A stretch of 64,000 nt of DNA from positions 62,001-126,000 of the forward strand of contig NZ_JAEPPI010000002.1 of the NCBI RefSeq assembly GCF_017641085.1, written 5' to 3'. Shown one piece after another: positions 42,620 through 52,035 of this stretch. The position numbers and the translations under genes are program-made. A model generated the notes under the pieces. That model ran no database searches. It was not told the origin of the DNA and was given only the letters and a program-made list of their open reading frames with translations. How positions within the stretch are numbered: position 1 is the first letter of the stretch; the number at the start of each line of letters is the position of its first letter. The stretch comes from Gracilimonas sp. (GTDB lineage Bacteria > Bacteroidota > Rhodothermia > Balneolales > Balneolaceae).

Positions 42620-43189
42620 ATGAGTTCTACTTTTTACCAACCGGATACAGTGACTTGTAACGGTGAACAATTCAAAATTTTTATTACCAAAGACCAGATC
42701 GATGAACGCCTGAACCAACTTGGCAATCAGCTGGATAAGGACTATGAGGGTAAGAAACCTATTTTTATCGGCATCCTGAACGGGGCTTTTATTTTCCTTG
42801 CTGATGTCATGAGACATGTGAGCATCGACTGTGAGGTGGATTTCATGAAGCTCAGCAGCTATGGCGATAAGAAGGTTTCATCCGGACAGGTAACGGAGCT
42901 GAAGCACATTGATGCCAAAATCGAAGGGCGGCATGTGATCCTGGTAGAAGACATTGTGGATACCGGTCTTTCCATGAACTATATGGTGAAGCGGATTAAA
43001 GAAAACAACCCGGCTTCAGTGGCTGTCTGTACGCTTCTCCACAAAAAGGAAGCCACCCATCACGATGTTCAGCTCGATTATGTGGGCTTCGAGATTCCAA
43101 ATGCTTTTGTGTTGGGGTATGGACTCGATTATGCACAGGAAGGGAGAAATCTCTCTCAAATTTATGTGTTAGATTCTGACGAGAAGTAG
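42620..43189 (+). CDS. hpt: Hypoxanthine phosphoribosyltransferase
   Basis: 189 residues; salvages hypoxanthine/guanine using PRPP in the cytoplasm. The PRPP-binding motif HVILVEDIVDTGLSMNYM is at about 112-129, GILNGAFIFLADVMRH near 51 is the hood/loop region, and VGFEIPNAFVLGYGLDY near 155 is the purine-binding segment. It lies one base after tilS and is probably translationally coupled. No terminator hairpin is obvious in the 137 bases before tRNA-Ser. Confidence 0.96.
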   Translation: MSSTFYQPDTVTCNGEQFKIFITKDQIDERLNQLGNQLDKDYEGKKPIFIGILNGAFIFLADVMRHVSIDCEVDFMKLSSYGDKKVSSGQVTELKHIDAKIEGRHVILVEDIVDTGLSMNYMVKRIKENNPASVAVCTLLHKKEATHHDVQLDYVGFEIPNAFVLGYGLDYAQEGRNLSQIYVLDSDEK

Positions 43190-43303
43190 AGTAGTTATCA
43201 TCGTATTTCAACTTTGAAACAAGGCTTCAAAAGCAAAAAAACCTTTCCCGAAAACACTCAGATTAAAGCTTTATCAGGGTTGCTATTAGTGTGGAAAGGT
43301 CGC

Positions 43304-43311
43304 TATATTTG
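43304..43311 (+). promoter_or_regulatory. Probable -7 box of tRNA-Ser
   Basis: TATATTTG matches the Bacteroidota -7 consensus TAnnTTTG, 16 bases before the tRNA. A TTG at 43280 may be part of the -33 element. Confidence 0.5.
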
Positions 43312-43326
43312 TTGCCCTTCAAAAAC

Positions 43327-43415
43327 GGAGAGGTGGCTGAGTGGCTGAAAGCGCTCCCCTGCTAAGGGAGTATACCTCTAACGAGGTATCGAGGGTTCGA
43401 ATCCCTCCCTCTCCG
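43327..43415 (+). tRNA. tRNA-Ser (GCT)
   Basis: Acceptor GGAGAGG pairs with CCTCTCC; D-arm GTGGCTGAGTGGCTGAAAG; anticodon stem CTCCC/GGGAG with loop CTGCTAA (anticodon GCT at 43361-43363); a long variable arm TATACCTCTAACGAGGTATC as expected for serine; T-arm GAGGGTTCGAATCCCTC. CCA is not encoded. Confidence 0.96.
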
Positions 43416-43429
43416 CATTTTTTGCTTGT

Positions 43430-45586
43430 CTATTTTCTCTTCATAATAAACACGCCGTTCCAGTCATCGCCCGGTGATTCTTCCTTCATCAATTCGCAAC
43501 GCCGAATAAATATTCCCGACGGATTTCTCTCATAGCGCTCCAGCGTTTGGGACTCTTTGAACTTCTCTATTGCTGCATCCCATTCCTGCTTAAAGTAGTA
43601 CTCCAATCCTTGTTCATACAACCCTATACAGTCGTGCTGCTCCTGACCGGCATCAGCGCGTAAGCCGGCAATTTCATACACTTTCACCGGCTGGGTTCTT
43701 CCTTTCACCACAATGTTATCCAGCAGCCGGAACAGGCAATCATCCCCGTACTCTTCGGCTTCTTTTTTGGTCGATTCCGTTACCATGGTGTACACTCCGT
43801 ATTGCTTGGCCCCGCTTTCGCAACGGGCAGCAAGGTTTACGTTATCTCCCATCATGGTATAATTAAAGCGCCGGGACGAACCCATATTTCCGGTTACCAT
43901 CACCCCGGTATTCATGCCAATACGCTGATGCATATTCGCCACTAAATCCGACCATCCCTCTTTCTCCCACTTCTTCCGCAGTTCACTCAATTCTTTTTGC
44001 ATGAGCTGAGAAGCCACACACGCCTGGTAAGCATGATCTTTCATCGGGACGGGCGAGCCAAAAAAGGCCACAATGGCATCGCCGATATATTTATCGAGCG
44101 TACCGCCACGACTGTTCAGGATGTCTGTCATAGTGCTCAGGTACTCATTAATCAGGGTTACCAGCTCTTTGGCTTCCAGCTGCTCGGAGAAGGTGGAAAA
44201 GGCTACCACATCACTGAAAAAGGCGGTCATGTGCGTTTCTTCGCCCCCAAGCTGAGGCTCTTCACCCGAGGCAATCATACGGTCAACCAACTCCGGAGAA
44301 ACATAGGAAGCAAACATCCCTTTAATCCGCCGCTTCTCCTTCTGCTCGATATAATATTCATAACTTACCATACCACCCTGGGTTATAATAACGGCAATCA
44401 GCGGACCGGTGATCATCATCAACACATTGTGGCTCATAAATGCCCAGTACGTAATCCCAAAATAACCGGCCGCCAATACCACCGAAGCCGTAATGCCCCA
44501 GGAAGCTCCCGCAACCCGGTTCACAGAAGTAATTCCAAGGCACAGAAAAAACATAATTAGCAGCGTGTACCATCCTCGAAACCGCTCGATATAGTTGCCA
44601 TCTAAAACGGTTTGAATAGCGTTGGCATGAACCTGATATCCCGGCCGCGGATTGTTGCCTTCGTTCGCAAAAGGAGTGGTATAGAAATCTTTCAGCAAGG
44701 GCATAGTGGCGCCTACAATCACAATCTTATCTTCGAAAGTACCCTTGGCTAAATGTCCGAAGTCGGGATCATCAAAGGTATTCACCCCACCCAGTTCAGA
44801 TTCAAATACGGTGGTGTAGCCGGTATCGTCAATCACTTCCTCATAAGAAATTTCCGGGAATGTACTTTCCGGCCCATAATAATTGATGAGAAAAGAGTTC
44901 GGCCGGTCTTTCAGAATTTCGTAAGGACCAAATGTAAAGTAATCGCTGCCAGGATTTGGCCCGATGGGGTCAATCTCTTCATAGGGAATTCCATGGTATA
45001 ACCTCAGTGCTTCAAGTCCCAACCGGTAATAGTCTTCCCCCTGATGCTCCTGCCCAAAGCGGTAAGAACGGATAGCGCCGTCTATGTCCGGATGCACTTT
45101 CACCAGCGCTACCCGGTTTGGATTATTGACGCGCAGCACCGGTGTTGGAAACAAGGTGGATATTTCGTCCGAGAACTCAGAAACCGTTCGCTGCAGGTCG
45201 CCGGCCAGAATCACATTTCCATGCTTTTTGATAGCCTCCGCAAAGGTGGTATCATTTTTATAGTCGTATAAATCCCGATTATTAAATACCACATCAAAGG
45301 CGATCACTTTGGCTCCGGCACGGTTCAGGTTCTCAACAAGCCGGGCATGAAGGTTGGTAGGCCATGGAAATTTCTGGGGGATATCCTCATCGGCTTTCTG
45401 ACTAATAGCTACCAAAACGATAGGAGAGTCCGACACATCCAGAGGACCGCGCCACTCAAAAAGCTGATCATAATACTTGAGCTCTGTTACCTGAATGGGC
45501 CTGATCAGCATGAGCACAAAAGACACAACAAACGCAGCAATGGCAATAAGAGCAACGGAAGTAAGTCTTTTCTTCTTGGGGGCCAT
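43430..45586 (-). CDS. CHASE2-domain adenylate cyclase
   Basis: 718 residues. N-terminal membrane helix (10-28), a large extracytoplasmic CHASE2 sensor (about 35-330), three membrane helices (about 335-415), then a class III cyclase domain (about 440-625) and a C-terminal extension with a TPR-like pair. Catalytic residues are intact: metal aspartates in AFFSDVVAF and GDAIVAFFG, the base-selecting Lys in GTLDKYIGD and Asp in MMGDNVNLAAR (ATP rather than GTP), then Asn and Arg in the same stretch. Last gene of a four-gene operon, four bases after the 917-residue protein gene. It should make cAMP in response to an envelope signal. Confidence 0.92.
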   Translation of the reverse strand: MAPKKKRLTSVALIAIAAFVVSFVLMLIRPIQVTELKYYDQLFEWRGPLDVSDSPIVLVAISQKADEDIPQKFPWPTNLHARLVENLNRAGAKVIAFDVVFNNRDLYDYKNDTTFAEAIKKHGNVILAGDLQRTVSEFSDEISTLFPTPVLRVNNPNRVALVKVHPDIDGAIRSYRFGQEHQGEDYYRLGLEALRLYHGIPYEEIDPIGPNPGSDYFTFGPYEILKDRPNSFLINYYGPESTFPEISYEEVIDDTGYTTVFESELGGVNTFDDPDFGHLAKGTFEDKIVIVGATMPLLKDFYTTPFANEGNNPRPGYQVHANAIQTVLDGNYIERFRGWYTLLIMFFLCLGITSVNRVAGASWGITASVVLAAGYFGITYWAFMSHNVLMMITGPLIAVIITQGGMVSYEYYIEQKEKRRIKGMFASYVSPELVDRMIASGEEPQLGGEETHMTAFFSDVVAFSTFSEQLEAKELVTLINEYLSTMTDILNSRGGTLDKYIGDAIVAFFGSPVPMKDHAYQACVASQLMQKELSELRKKWEKEGWSDLVANMHQRIGMNTGVMVTGNMGSSRRFNYTMMGDNVNLAARCESGAKQYGVYTMVTESTKKEAEEYGDDCLFRLLDNIVVKGRTQPVKVYEIAGLRADAGQEQHDCIGLYEQGLEYYFKQEWDAAIEKFKESQTLERYERNPSGIFIRRCELMKEESPGDDWNGVFIMKRK

Positions 45587-45590
45587 TTAG

Positions 45591-48344
45591 TTAAAAGCTG
45601 AATACATATCTGAGCTGTACAATGCGATCGTTTGCCCGGTTTTGGCCGCTTACATTGGTAAGATTGGCATCAAAAACCAAAGCATGATACTCATTGAAAT
45701 TATAGCGTGCTCCAGCCTGTAAAACAAATGTAGAATAAGTGTTTTTGGTAACCTCATCACTCAGCACAAAATAGTTATCGCGCGGATTGTCGTTGAGGAC
45801 TTCGGAATTAGGGTCATCCCGAATTTCAATCATTCGTGATGCTGTTTTATTCTGGGTGATGGCCAGCCGGCCGTTCAAAATCAGATTGTCTTCCATCAGC
45901 CGGTAGTTACCGGAAGTATAAATTCCGAATATATTTATATCGTTTTGGCCTGTGCCCGCTTCCGTACTGTTGGTGGTGATACCAAACTGTGTTTCCAGTG
46001 GCAATTCAGAAAAGCGGGAGTTCAGGCTCAATGAAAATGAGGTACTTAATACATCTCCGTAGGCAAATACTTCGTCCGTGGTTTTGAGGTTCGAAAAGCT
46101 TAGAGATACATCATTTCGGGCATTCATCCAGTTAAACTGTTGTGTCACCGATGTATTGATATTGACGGTATAATTTGATCGTGGCGTTGGAGTAACCAGG
46201 GTGATCAGTGTATCCTGACCATTAATGGTTCTGGTTTCCTGCCGTATATTTTGCACGGCGGCTTTCACTAAATCATCGGGGAGTAAGAAATTCTGGCGTT
46301 CAATGCCATTGTCTCGTGTTCTATACCGTACGCCGGCACTAACCCTCGGCAGTTTACGGTCAACCGGGTACCAGCTTACATTGGTTCGGTAGGTGATGGT
46401 ATTGGTGGTGGCATCGCGGGTGCCGCTCACGTTATCGTTCAGGTTTTCATATCCCAGCGTCAGGTACAAGCGGTTAGCCAAGAAGTTCATCCGGTCGGTG
46501 AGGGTGAACCCAGCCACATCTTTTCGGATGGTAGAATTAGCCAGGGAATTAAAACCGGGACCAATCCATCGGTATTGCGCTCTGAAATTGTTATTGGGGT
46601 AGCGGAATGAAAGCTCGCTGTTGCCCGCTAAAATACTGGTTGGAAAAAAAGCATCTCCTGAAATATCCCCGTTTTCATCTTCGGAAATTCTGAAGGGCAG
46701 CGTGTTCATGTTTTCATTGACGATGATGAGCCATGACAGCTGTTCCAGTAAATCTGCCATACCCTGATCAACATCAAATCCTAATTCCTCCGCTCGTTCC
46801 ACAGTAAGCGGACCGTCATAAATATTGTTATTCAGTGCGCTGATCACCGCTTCCGACTCAAACCGAATTCGGTTATTGTTGAAGCCTAATTTTAAATCAG
46901 TTCCGGCCACCAGGTTATCGCGAGGTTTGATATTTCCACCACGTACATCCAGCCGATCCGGGTTAGCCAGGAGTGTATCCCTTGCAGGCTGATCGAGATT
47001 GCTGTTCAGAAGCACATTTGAGTTAACAAGGTCCATGTAATCCCGCACATTAAATATGGATGTGGTGTCATCATGTGCCTTTAACAGGTGGAACCCAAGC
47101 TGAAACTTTTCTTCGTTTCCAATTCCAATTCTTCCCCCCACAACCCTTCGCTGAAACGTTCCTCTTCCACCATCCTGATAGGTCAACAAATAATTACGGT
47201 CAACCACAGAATCAGCCCCGATGGTTACCTCTTCAACAACGAGACTGTCGTACTGATTGGTAATTTCCCGATCCAGTTCCCCATATATAAATTGCAGATT
47301 CAGTTTATCATTCAGCAAATGCAGTGATGTATTCAGCCCATGAACCCGCCGGCCAGAAATTGTAAACTGACTCAATACCGGATATACATGCCCGGCTTCA
47401 AAGTCCCACCAGTCTCCATAGGCTAAATCAATACCATACCGGTTTTGGGGCTGAAGTCGCACCGATTCTTGGGAAGTCAGGTACCCATTCACTGAATACC
47501 GGAATTTTCCATACGCTCCTGAAATGCTTGTCCTTCCGGTGTAGGCATTGTTTATGTCACCGGCTATCACCTGGTTTCTGGCCGTCAGCTCAACCTGACC
47601 TTGCGGAACACGGCTCGGGCCAAATCCCCTAAAGGAAGCCTGCCCCGGTGCAACCACTGCAAATCTCCAGTCGGTAACTGAATAGCTCTGATCTTCCGTT
47701 TTATATTCAAGGGATATGGTATGCGGACCGGGGGATAAATCATCCGGCACATAGGATATATAATATGCGGAGGTGTCGGCTTCTGAGGTCACATCCTGCC
47801 CGTCAATCAGCAACTGAAATTCTCCGGGCTCCAGGTCCGACTTCTCATAAAAAAGGGCGATGGCTATTACTACATCATCTCTTGTAACACCATTACCCGG
47901 CCGGGGAGAAAGAATCGTATAATCGACCCCTTCCAGCTTTGGCTTTTGCTCCTCCAGGCTTTCAACAACTTCTACCTCAACCGGATTTTCTGATGGCAGG
48001 TTGTTGGGATAGTAAAGTTGCTCTCCGGAATTAAGTGTCAGTTCAAAATAGTATTCCAGTGAACTGGCATTGGAATTTCGGACGGTGAATAAGGCCTGAA
48101 AAACCCCGTTTCTGTACTCCACTTCCTGCTGCTGATATCCAAAATCACCATCATACCTATAGAATAGATTTGCTCGTTGAAAATCAGCTTCCGAAATCCC
48201 GGGAACCCGAAATTCCAGCATATTCTGTACATTTCTTTCAACGGCTACCGGCGCCTGGTGCTGTATGGTGAATTGTGCCCACACGTCCCCTGATACTGTT
48301 AAAAACAGCAATAGCATTAGTCCTTTTTTTACTACCCCAATCAC
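45591..48344 (-). CDS. Large outer-membrane protein (predicted beta barrel) of unknown function
   Basis: 917 residues with a signal peptide ending at VWAQ. Residues about 25-230 look like Ig-like beta sandwiches (for example ISYVPDDLSPGPHTISLEYK). From about 240 on, amphipathic strands ending in alternating aromatic residues dominate, and the protein ends in RYVFSF, a terminal Phe typical of outer-membrane barrels. No known family recognised. It is co-transcribed with the FecR-domain gene upstream (52-base gap) and the CHASE2 cyclase gene downstream. Confidence 0.75.
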   Translation of the reverse strand: MIGVVKKGLMLLLFLTVSGDVWAQFTIQHQAPVAVERNVQNMLEFRVPGISEADFQRANLFYRYDGDFGYQQQEVEYRNGVFQALFTVRNSNASSLEYYFELTLNSGEQLYYPNNLPSENPVEVEVVESLEEQKPKLEGVDYTILSPRPGNGVTRDDVVIAIALFYEKSDLEPGEFQLLIDGQDVTSEADTSAYYISYVPDDLSPGPHTISLEYKTEDQSYSVTDWRFAVVAPGQASFRGFGPSRVPQGQVELTARNQVIAGDINNAYTGRTSISGAYGKFRYSVNGYLTSQESVRLQPQNRYGIDLAYGDWWDFEAGHVYPVLSQFTISGRRVHGLNTSLHLLNDKLNLQFIYGELDREITNQYDSLVVEEVTIGADSVVDRNYLLTYQDGGRGTFQRRVVGGRIGIGNEEKFQLGFHLLKAHDDTTSIFNVRDYMDLVNSNVLLNSNLDQPARDTLLANPDRLDVRGGNIKPRDNLVAGTDLKLGFNNNRIRFESEAVISALNNNIYDGPLTVERAEELGFDVDQGMADLLEQLSWLIIVNENMNTLPFRISEDENGDISGDAFFPTSILAGNSELSFRYPNNNFRAQYRWIGPGFNSLANSTIRKDVAGFTLTDRMNFLANRLYLTLGYENLNDNVSGTRDATTNTITYRTNVSWYPVDRKLPRVSAGVRYRTRDNGIERQNFLLPDDLVKAAVQNIRQETRTINGQDTLITLVTPTPRSNYTVNINTSVTQQFNWMNARNDVSLSFSNLKTTDEVFAYGDVLSTSFSLSLNSRFSELPLETQFGITTNSTEAGTGQNDINIFGIYTSGNYRLMEDNLILNGRLAITQNKTASRMIEIRDDPNSEVLNDNPRDNYFVLSDEVTKNTYSTFVLQAGARYNFNEYHALVFDANLTNVSGQNRANDRIVQLRYVFSF

Positions 48345-48396
48345 TGTATATGTATTTATTAATCTTAAACTATCCGAAACCCACGCACAACTCTAT

Positions 48397-49140
48397 TTAA
48401 TTATCACTTTCCTCAAACACATCAATTCTTACTTCCCGAAGCTGTCCGTTTTGGTCTCTGAACCTGAGGATGATTTCTTTCTGAACGAGATCGTTCTCCA
48501 TTTCATCGTACCCTTCTCCCAGGTCACTCAATTCTTCCGATGTCAGCGTGCCCGACTCAACACTGTTTCCCTGCTCATCTACCTGGGCAAACATTTGATC
48601 AAACAGCGAAACGGTTTCCCCGGAGTTGAGTGCCATTACATCAACCTGTCCTTCTTCAACCCATACAAAACCATCAAAGCGGCTACCGAAATCAGTTCCC
48701 TGAACCGAAGCGAGCGAGCGGCTGGTGGCCACTTCAAAATCATTGCCTCCCTGTGGTTCCACATTTAAGAATATTTCCCCGTTCTTCAAATTAATCCGGG
48801 TATTCATGGCCTTCGAAGCAGTGGCTACGGAACCGTTCAAAATCAACAATGAACTGGGTTTCACCTTAGCCACGCTGGCATCCATAAATACGACCAGTGC
48901 AAAACCTTCTTCGTTTGTTGTAAGTGAGTCCCCGTCAAAAAGACGTTCACCTTTGTTCTCTTCGAGGTTAAGCTCAATGTACTTATCAACTTCAAGATTT
49001 TGAAGTGTAACATCAGGTTTGAACCGTTTTACGATGGCAATTGGCCGTTCCGATTGAGCACGGGCAATTTCCGGCAGTGCAAACCCTGCTACAACAAGCA
49101 GTACGATAAAAGCATACAATTTCTTTTTAATGATACTCAT
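48397..49140 (-). CDS. FecR-domain protein
   Basis: 247 residues with a signal peptide ending at ARAQ. Residues about 55-175 form the FecR beta-sandwich: LFDGDSLTTNEEGFALVVFMD, then INLKNGEIFLNVEP, FEVATSRSLASVQGTDFGSR and VWVEEGQVDV. There is no cytoplasmic anti-sigma part and no membrane helix besides the signal, so this is a periplasmic version and not a classical anti-sigma factor. The acidic C-terminus is probably helical. It starts nine bases after the 49149-50342 gene, so it is the second gene of the operon. Confidence 0.88.
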   Translation of the reverse strand: MSIIKKKLYAFIVLLVVAGFALPEIARAQSERPIAIVKRFKPDVTLQNLEVDKYIELNLEENKGERLFDGDSLTTNEEGFALVVFMDASVAKVKPSSLLILNGSVATASKAMNTRINLKNGEIFLNVEPQGGNDFEVATSRSLASVQGTDFGSRFDGFVWVEEGQVDVMALNSGETVSLFDQMFAQVDEQGNSVESGTLTSEELSDLGEGYDEMENDLVQKEIILRFRDQNGQLREVRIDVFEESDN

Positions 49141-49148
49141 GTGATCCC

Positions 49149-50342
49149 TCAGTTTCCTTCCACGATAATTTCTTCATCTCTTATTTTCTGGAGCAACTCT
49201 TCCAGTTTTAATGAGGCAGCAGGACCGGTAAACTCCTGCCCGTCGTACTGTATCGATTCCAGGGTAAATCCCCTGTCTTTCAACCTTTGATACGCATCCT
49301 GCCCGATTAATCGCTCAATTGCACGTCGTACTTCTGTGGAAATAGGCGCTGTTGCTGTAGCTTGGCCGGCATCTTTCAGTACAAAACTCCATATTTCTGA
49401 TGATACTTCCTCGCTGTCTCCACTGGATTGCACCGTGGTTACAACCTGCCAGTAATAGGTTTTGCCTTTCTCCAAAGGCTGCACGCCCGATGAAGGAAAC
49501 TGATAGGAATTGGCCTGAACGATTACATCCAGGTTTTCGAAGGAAAGCAGTGAGCCGCCATTACCTACGGGAGCCGAACTTTTGGCGCTGGCAAGCAACG
49601 ACTCGGGACTGTCTTGTCCTCGCTGCTCTACCACCAGCAGCCGGTAAGAAACATTATTTTCTCCTTCCCAGCTGAATTGAGGAAAGGGGTTTGTGATTTC
49701 GCTTTCCGTCCCCACCACATCGCCCGGTGTTTTCAGATAAATGTTTCCTTCCTCAAAAGAAGCTCCGGTCATACTGCCCCCGCCAATTTCGGCTATATCC
49801 CTGGCCAGGTTCTGTCTTCCTTGTGCATCCGTTACTCTGAACAAAATCAGTTCCAGCGTATATGTATCACGGGGCAGAGTAGTAGAGCCGGATAAATCAC
49901 TCAGAAAATCTTCACCTTCTGTTGTTAATCCCCCTGTAAAAGAAAATGTTTGGTTAATCCCGGGAATGCGTTCGTTCGCTAAATCATTGTTAGTAAAGTA
50001 AACCGACTGAAATGGCTTCAGGGAAAACGGACGGGAGGCATTTTGAGTTACTTCAACGATGTTCCCTATTTTGCCGGCCGACACAATCAGTTCAAAGTAC
50101 AGATTGTCTATGGTTTCATCGGAGAGATTCTCCATGGTAGCGGATATCAATACCGGCCCATTACCTTCTGTATCAATACCTAAACCGGTAAGGCTGAGTG
50201 TTTGAGCATTATCCAAAATTGGACTCGGCTCAACATTTAAGGCGACGTCCTGTGCTGAGGCAAATTTATTGGGAACAACACCTATGAGTGCAAGTACAAA
50301 AAGTGCAAGACAAATTTTTAATGATCTCTTGTTCATTTTCAT
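49149..50342 (-). CDS. Secreted protein of unknown function, first gene of the cyclase operon
   Basis: 397 residues with a signal peptide ending at FASAQ. A beta-rich N-terminal domain (about 30-180) and a fibronectin/Ig-like domain (about 215-330) with FPQFSWEGENNVSYRLLVVEQ and YYWQVVTTVQSSGDSEE, the latter a well-known surface-protein pattern. The C-terminal 60 residues are helical (RRAIERLIGQDAYQRLKDRGF). No family recognised. Likely a periplasmic or surface partner of the FecR and barrel proteins encoded next to it. Confidence 0.75.
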   Translation of the reverse strand: MKMNKRSLKICLALFVLALIGVVPNKFASAQDVALNVEPSPILDNAQTLSLTGLGIDTEGNGPVLISATMENLSDETIDNLYFELIVSAGKIGNIVEVTQNASRPFSLKPFQSVYFTNNDLANERIPGINQTFSFTGGLTTEGEDFLSDLSGSTTLPRDTYTLELILFRVTDAQGRQNLARDIAEIGGGSMTGASFEEGNIYLKTPGDVVGTESEITNPFPQFSWEGENNVSYRLLVVEQRGQDSPESLLASAKSSAPVGNGGSLLSFENLDVIVQANSYQFPSSGVQPLEKGKTYYWQVVTTVQSSGDSEEVSSEIWSFVLKDAGQATATAPISTEVRRAIERLIGQDAYQRLKDRGFTLESIQYDGQEFTGPAASLKLEELLQKIRDEEIIVEGN

Positions 50343-50469
50343 TGTAACTCCCGTTTTTATAAATCATGCTCATTTTAAAGGATAAGCAGCATACAAACAA
50401 GCGATCCGGTTAACTCTAATGTTTATGAACCTGCTTATTAAAAACCCTAATATTTTACTGAATTGCATA

Positions 50470-50500
50470 AAAAAAGCCTTTTCCAAAGCGAAAAAGGCTT
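50470..50500 (-). terminator. Terminator behind tRNA-Ala
   Basis: AAGCCTTTTCC (50474-50484) and AAAAAGGCTT (50491-50500) form a stem on the minus strand, followed by seven T residues. Confidence 0.75.
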
Positions 50501-50503
50501 ATG

Positions 50504-50577
50504 TGGAGCTACGGGGATTCGAACCCCGGACCTTCGCGCTGCCAGCGCGACGCTCTAGCCAGCTGAGCTATAGCCCC
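50504..50577 (-). tRNA. tRNA-Ala (GGC)
   Basis: On the minus strand: acceptor GGGGCTA with TAGCTCC, D-arm GCTCAGCTGGCTAGAGC, anticodon stem TCGCG/CGCGA with loop CTGGCAG (anticodon GGC), T-arm CCGGGGTTCGAATCCCCG. CCA is not encoded. Confidence 0.96.
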
Positions 50578-50587
50578 AAACGAATAT

Positions 50588-50595
50588 CAAAGATA
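50588..50595 (-). promoter_or_regulatory. Probable -7 box of tRNA-Ala
   Basis: TATCTTTG on the minus strand matches TAnnTTTG, 10 bases before the tRNA. Confidence 0.5.
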
Positions 50596-50727
50596 CCGGT
50601 AGTATGAAACTTATGCTAACTTTTTTTAGCTAATTTTTCTTTTGATACACACCCCAGTATCATTATTTTCATTCAAAATAGTGTATATTATAACCCTAAT
50701 AATTAATTGAATTGGAGAAATCTTAAT

Positions 50728-51633
50728 ATGAAGCGAACTATCCATCTTCTCGTTCTCACACTTTTCTTAGTAGGTGGTACCGTAGTACAGTATGGCTGTG
50801 GTTCTGACGAACCCGTTGTCCAGGAACCTGTAGACACTGACGGCGACGGAATTACCGATGCCGAAGAAGCAGAATTAGGTACTGATTCTAATTCAGCGGA
50901 TTCTGATGGCGACGGACTTACTGATGCGGACGAAATCAACACTTACGAAACAGACCCTCTGAACTCTGACACTGACGGCGATGGCCTGAGTGACGGTGAC
51001 GAAGTTAACTCTTATAACACCGATCCTAACAGTACAGATTCTGATGGCGACGGGCTCAGCGATGGCGATGAAATCAACGAGCACGAAACAGATCCTAACA
51101 ATGCCGACTCTGACGGTGACGGACTCAATGACTATGATGAAGTAATGACTCATGGCACGAATCCTAACAACGCAGATTCTGACGGCGACGGATTTACCGA
51201 CATGCAGGAAATCGATATGGGCACCAACCCTACCGACGACAGCGACCCTGTTTACCTGACTGAAGATTCTTTCACTACTATCAACTTCGACTTTGACCGC
51301 TCTAATATCCGAGCTGATGCAGCCGAAGCACTGATGGATAATGTTGAAGTTCTTAAAGACGCTCCTGCTTTCCGTGTACGCGTTGACGCTTACACTGACC
51401 ACGTGGGTGGCGATCAGTATAACTTACGACTCAGCCTTCGTCGAGCAACTTCTGTTGTAGATTTCTACACAGAAAACGGCATTTCTGAAGACCGCATCGA
51501 ATCTCGTGGTTTAGGTAAAGCACCTGTTGAGTGTACCGAAGCTGAAATGGATGCCAATACACCCGGTTGCGAAAGAAACCGACGTGCAGAATCACATCCT
51601 GTAAGTACCCTGAAATACCAGCCGGGAATGTAA
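50728..51633 (+). CDS. OmpA-family lipoprotein with thrombospondin type 3-like calcium repeats
   Basis: 301 residues from the ATG at 50728, with GGAGAAA before it. A lipoprotein signal ends in QYGC. Residues about 35-180 hold six tandem units of the DSDGDGLTDADE type spaced by about 23 residues, each a likely calcium site. The OmpA peptidoglycan-binding domain covers about 190-290: TINFDFDRSNIRADAAEAL, VDAYTDHVGGDQYNLRLSL with RRATSVVDFY, and CERNRRAE. It should link the outer membrane to peptidoglycan. A strong terminator follows. Confidence 0.93.
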   Translation: MKRTIHLLVLTLFLVGGTVVQYGCGSDEPVVQEPVDTDGDGITDAEEAELGTDSNSADSDGDGLTDADEINTYETDPLNSDTDGDGLSDGDEVNSYNTDPNSTDSDGDGLSDGDEINEHETDPNNADSDGDGLNDYDEVMTHGTNPNNADSDGDGFTDMQEIDMGTNPTDDSDPVYLTEDSFTTINFDFDRSNIRADAAEALMDNVEVLKDAPAFRVRVDAYTDHVGGDQYNLRLSLRRATSVVDFYTENGISEDRIESRGLGKAPVECTEAEMDANTPGCERNRRAESHPVSTLKYQPGM

Positions 51634-51661
51634 TCTGAGCTGATTTTCAGACAACAAATTT

Positions 51662-51695
51662 AAGGCTCGTTGCTTATGCAGCGAGCCTTTTTTAT
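51662..51695 (+). terminator. Terminator of the OmpA lipoprotein gene
   Basis: AAGGCTCGTTGC and GCAGCGAGCCTT form a 12-bp stem with one G-U pair and loop TTAT, followed by TTTTTT. Confidence 0.92.
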
Positions 51696-51841
51696 TGGGG
51701 TGATTTTGAAAAATTAGCCCCTATCTGGACAACCTTTCAGCACCTACCGGTTCTGAAAGTGTTTCACGGAGGAGATTATATATAGATGACACGCCTAATC
51801 TTAATTGACCGTTCTGTTTGATTAATTATAAAAACATATCT

Positions 51842-51990
51842 GTCATCGCGAGGAGTACAAATGTCAGTGTATGTCGTTATGTATGCCGACGAAGCGATCT
51901 CCCCGAATTAATATCCTGAACTAGTCATGGAGATTGCTTCGTCGATTAAACCAATGGAACCTCATCACTTCACGGGCTCCTCGCAATGAC
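51842..51990. repeat. 149-base double palindrome (GTCATCGCGAGGAG element)
   Basis: Outer arms GTCATCGCGAGGAG (51842-51855) and CTCCTCGCAATGAC (51977-51990); inner arms GACGAAGCGATCTCC (51888-51902) and GGAGATTGCTTCGTC (51929-51943). A half copy lies at 36884-36945. Elements with GTCATTGCGAGGAG words are widespread dispersed repeats in bacteria (from memory). No gene in the gap 51696-52035. Confidence 0.8.
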
Positions 51991-52035
51991 GAATTTTTCA
52001 ACAGACACTTGTTAATACAAAAACCGAATGTAGCC

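Noticed and set aside
50820..51240. Tandem DNA repeat as a possible CRISPR or variable-number locus
   Set aside because: It is the coding sequence of the calcium-binding DxDGDG units of the OmpA lipoprotein.
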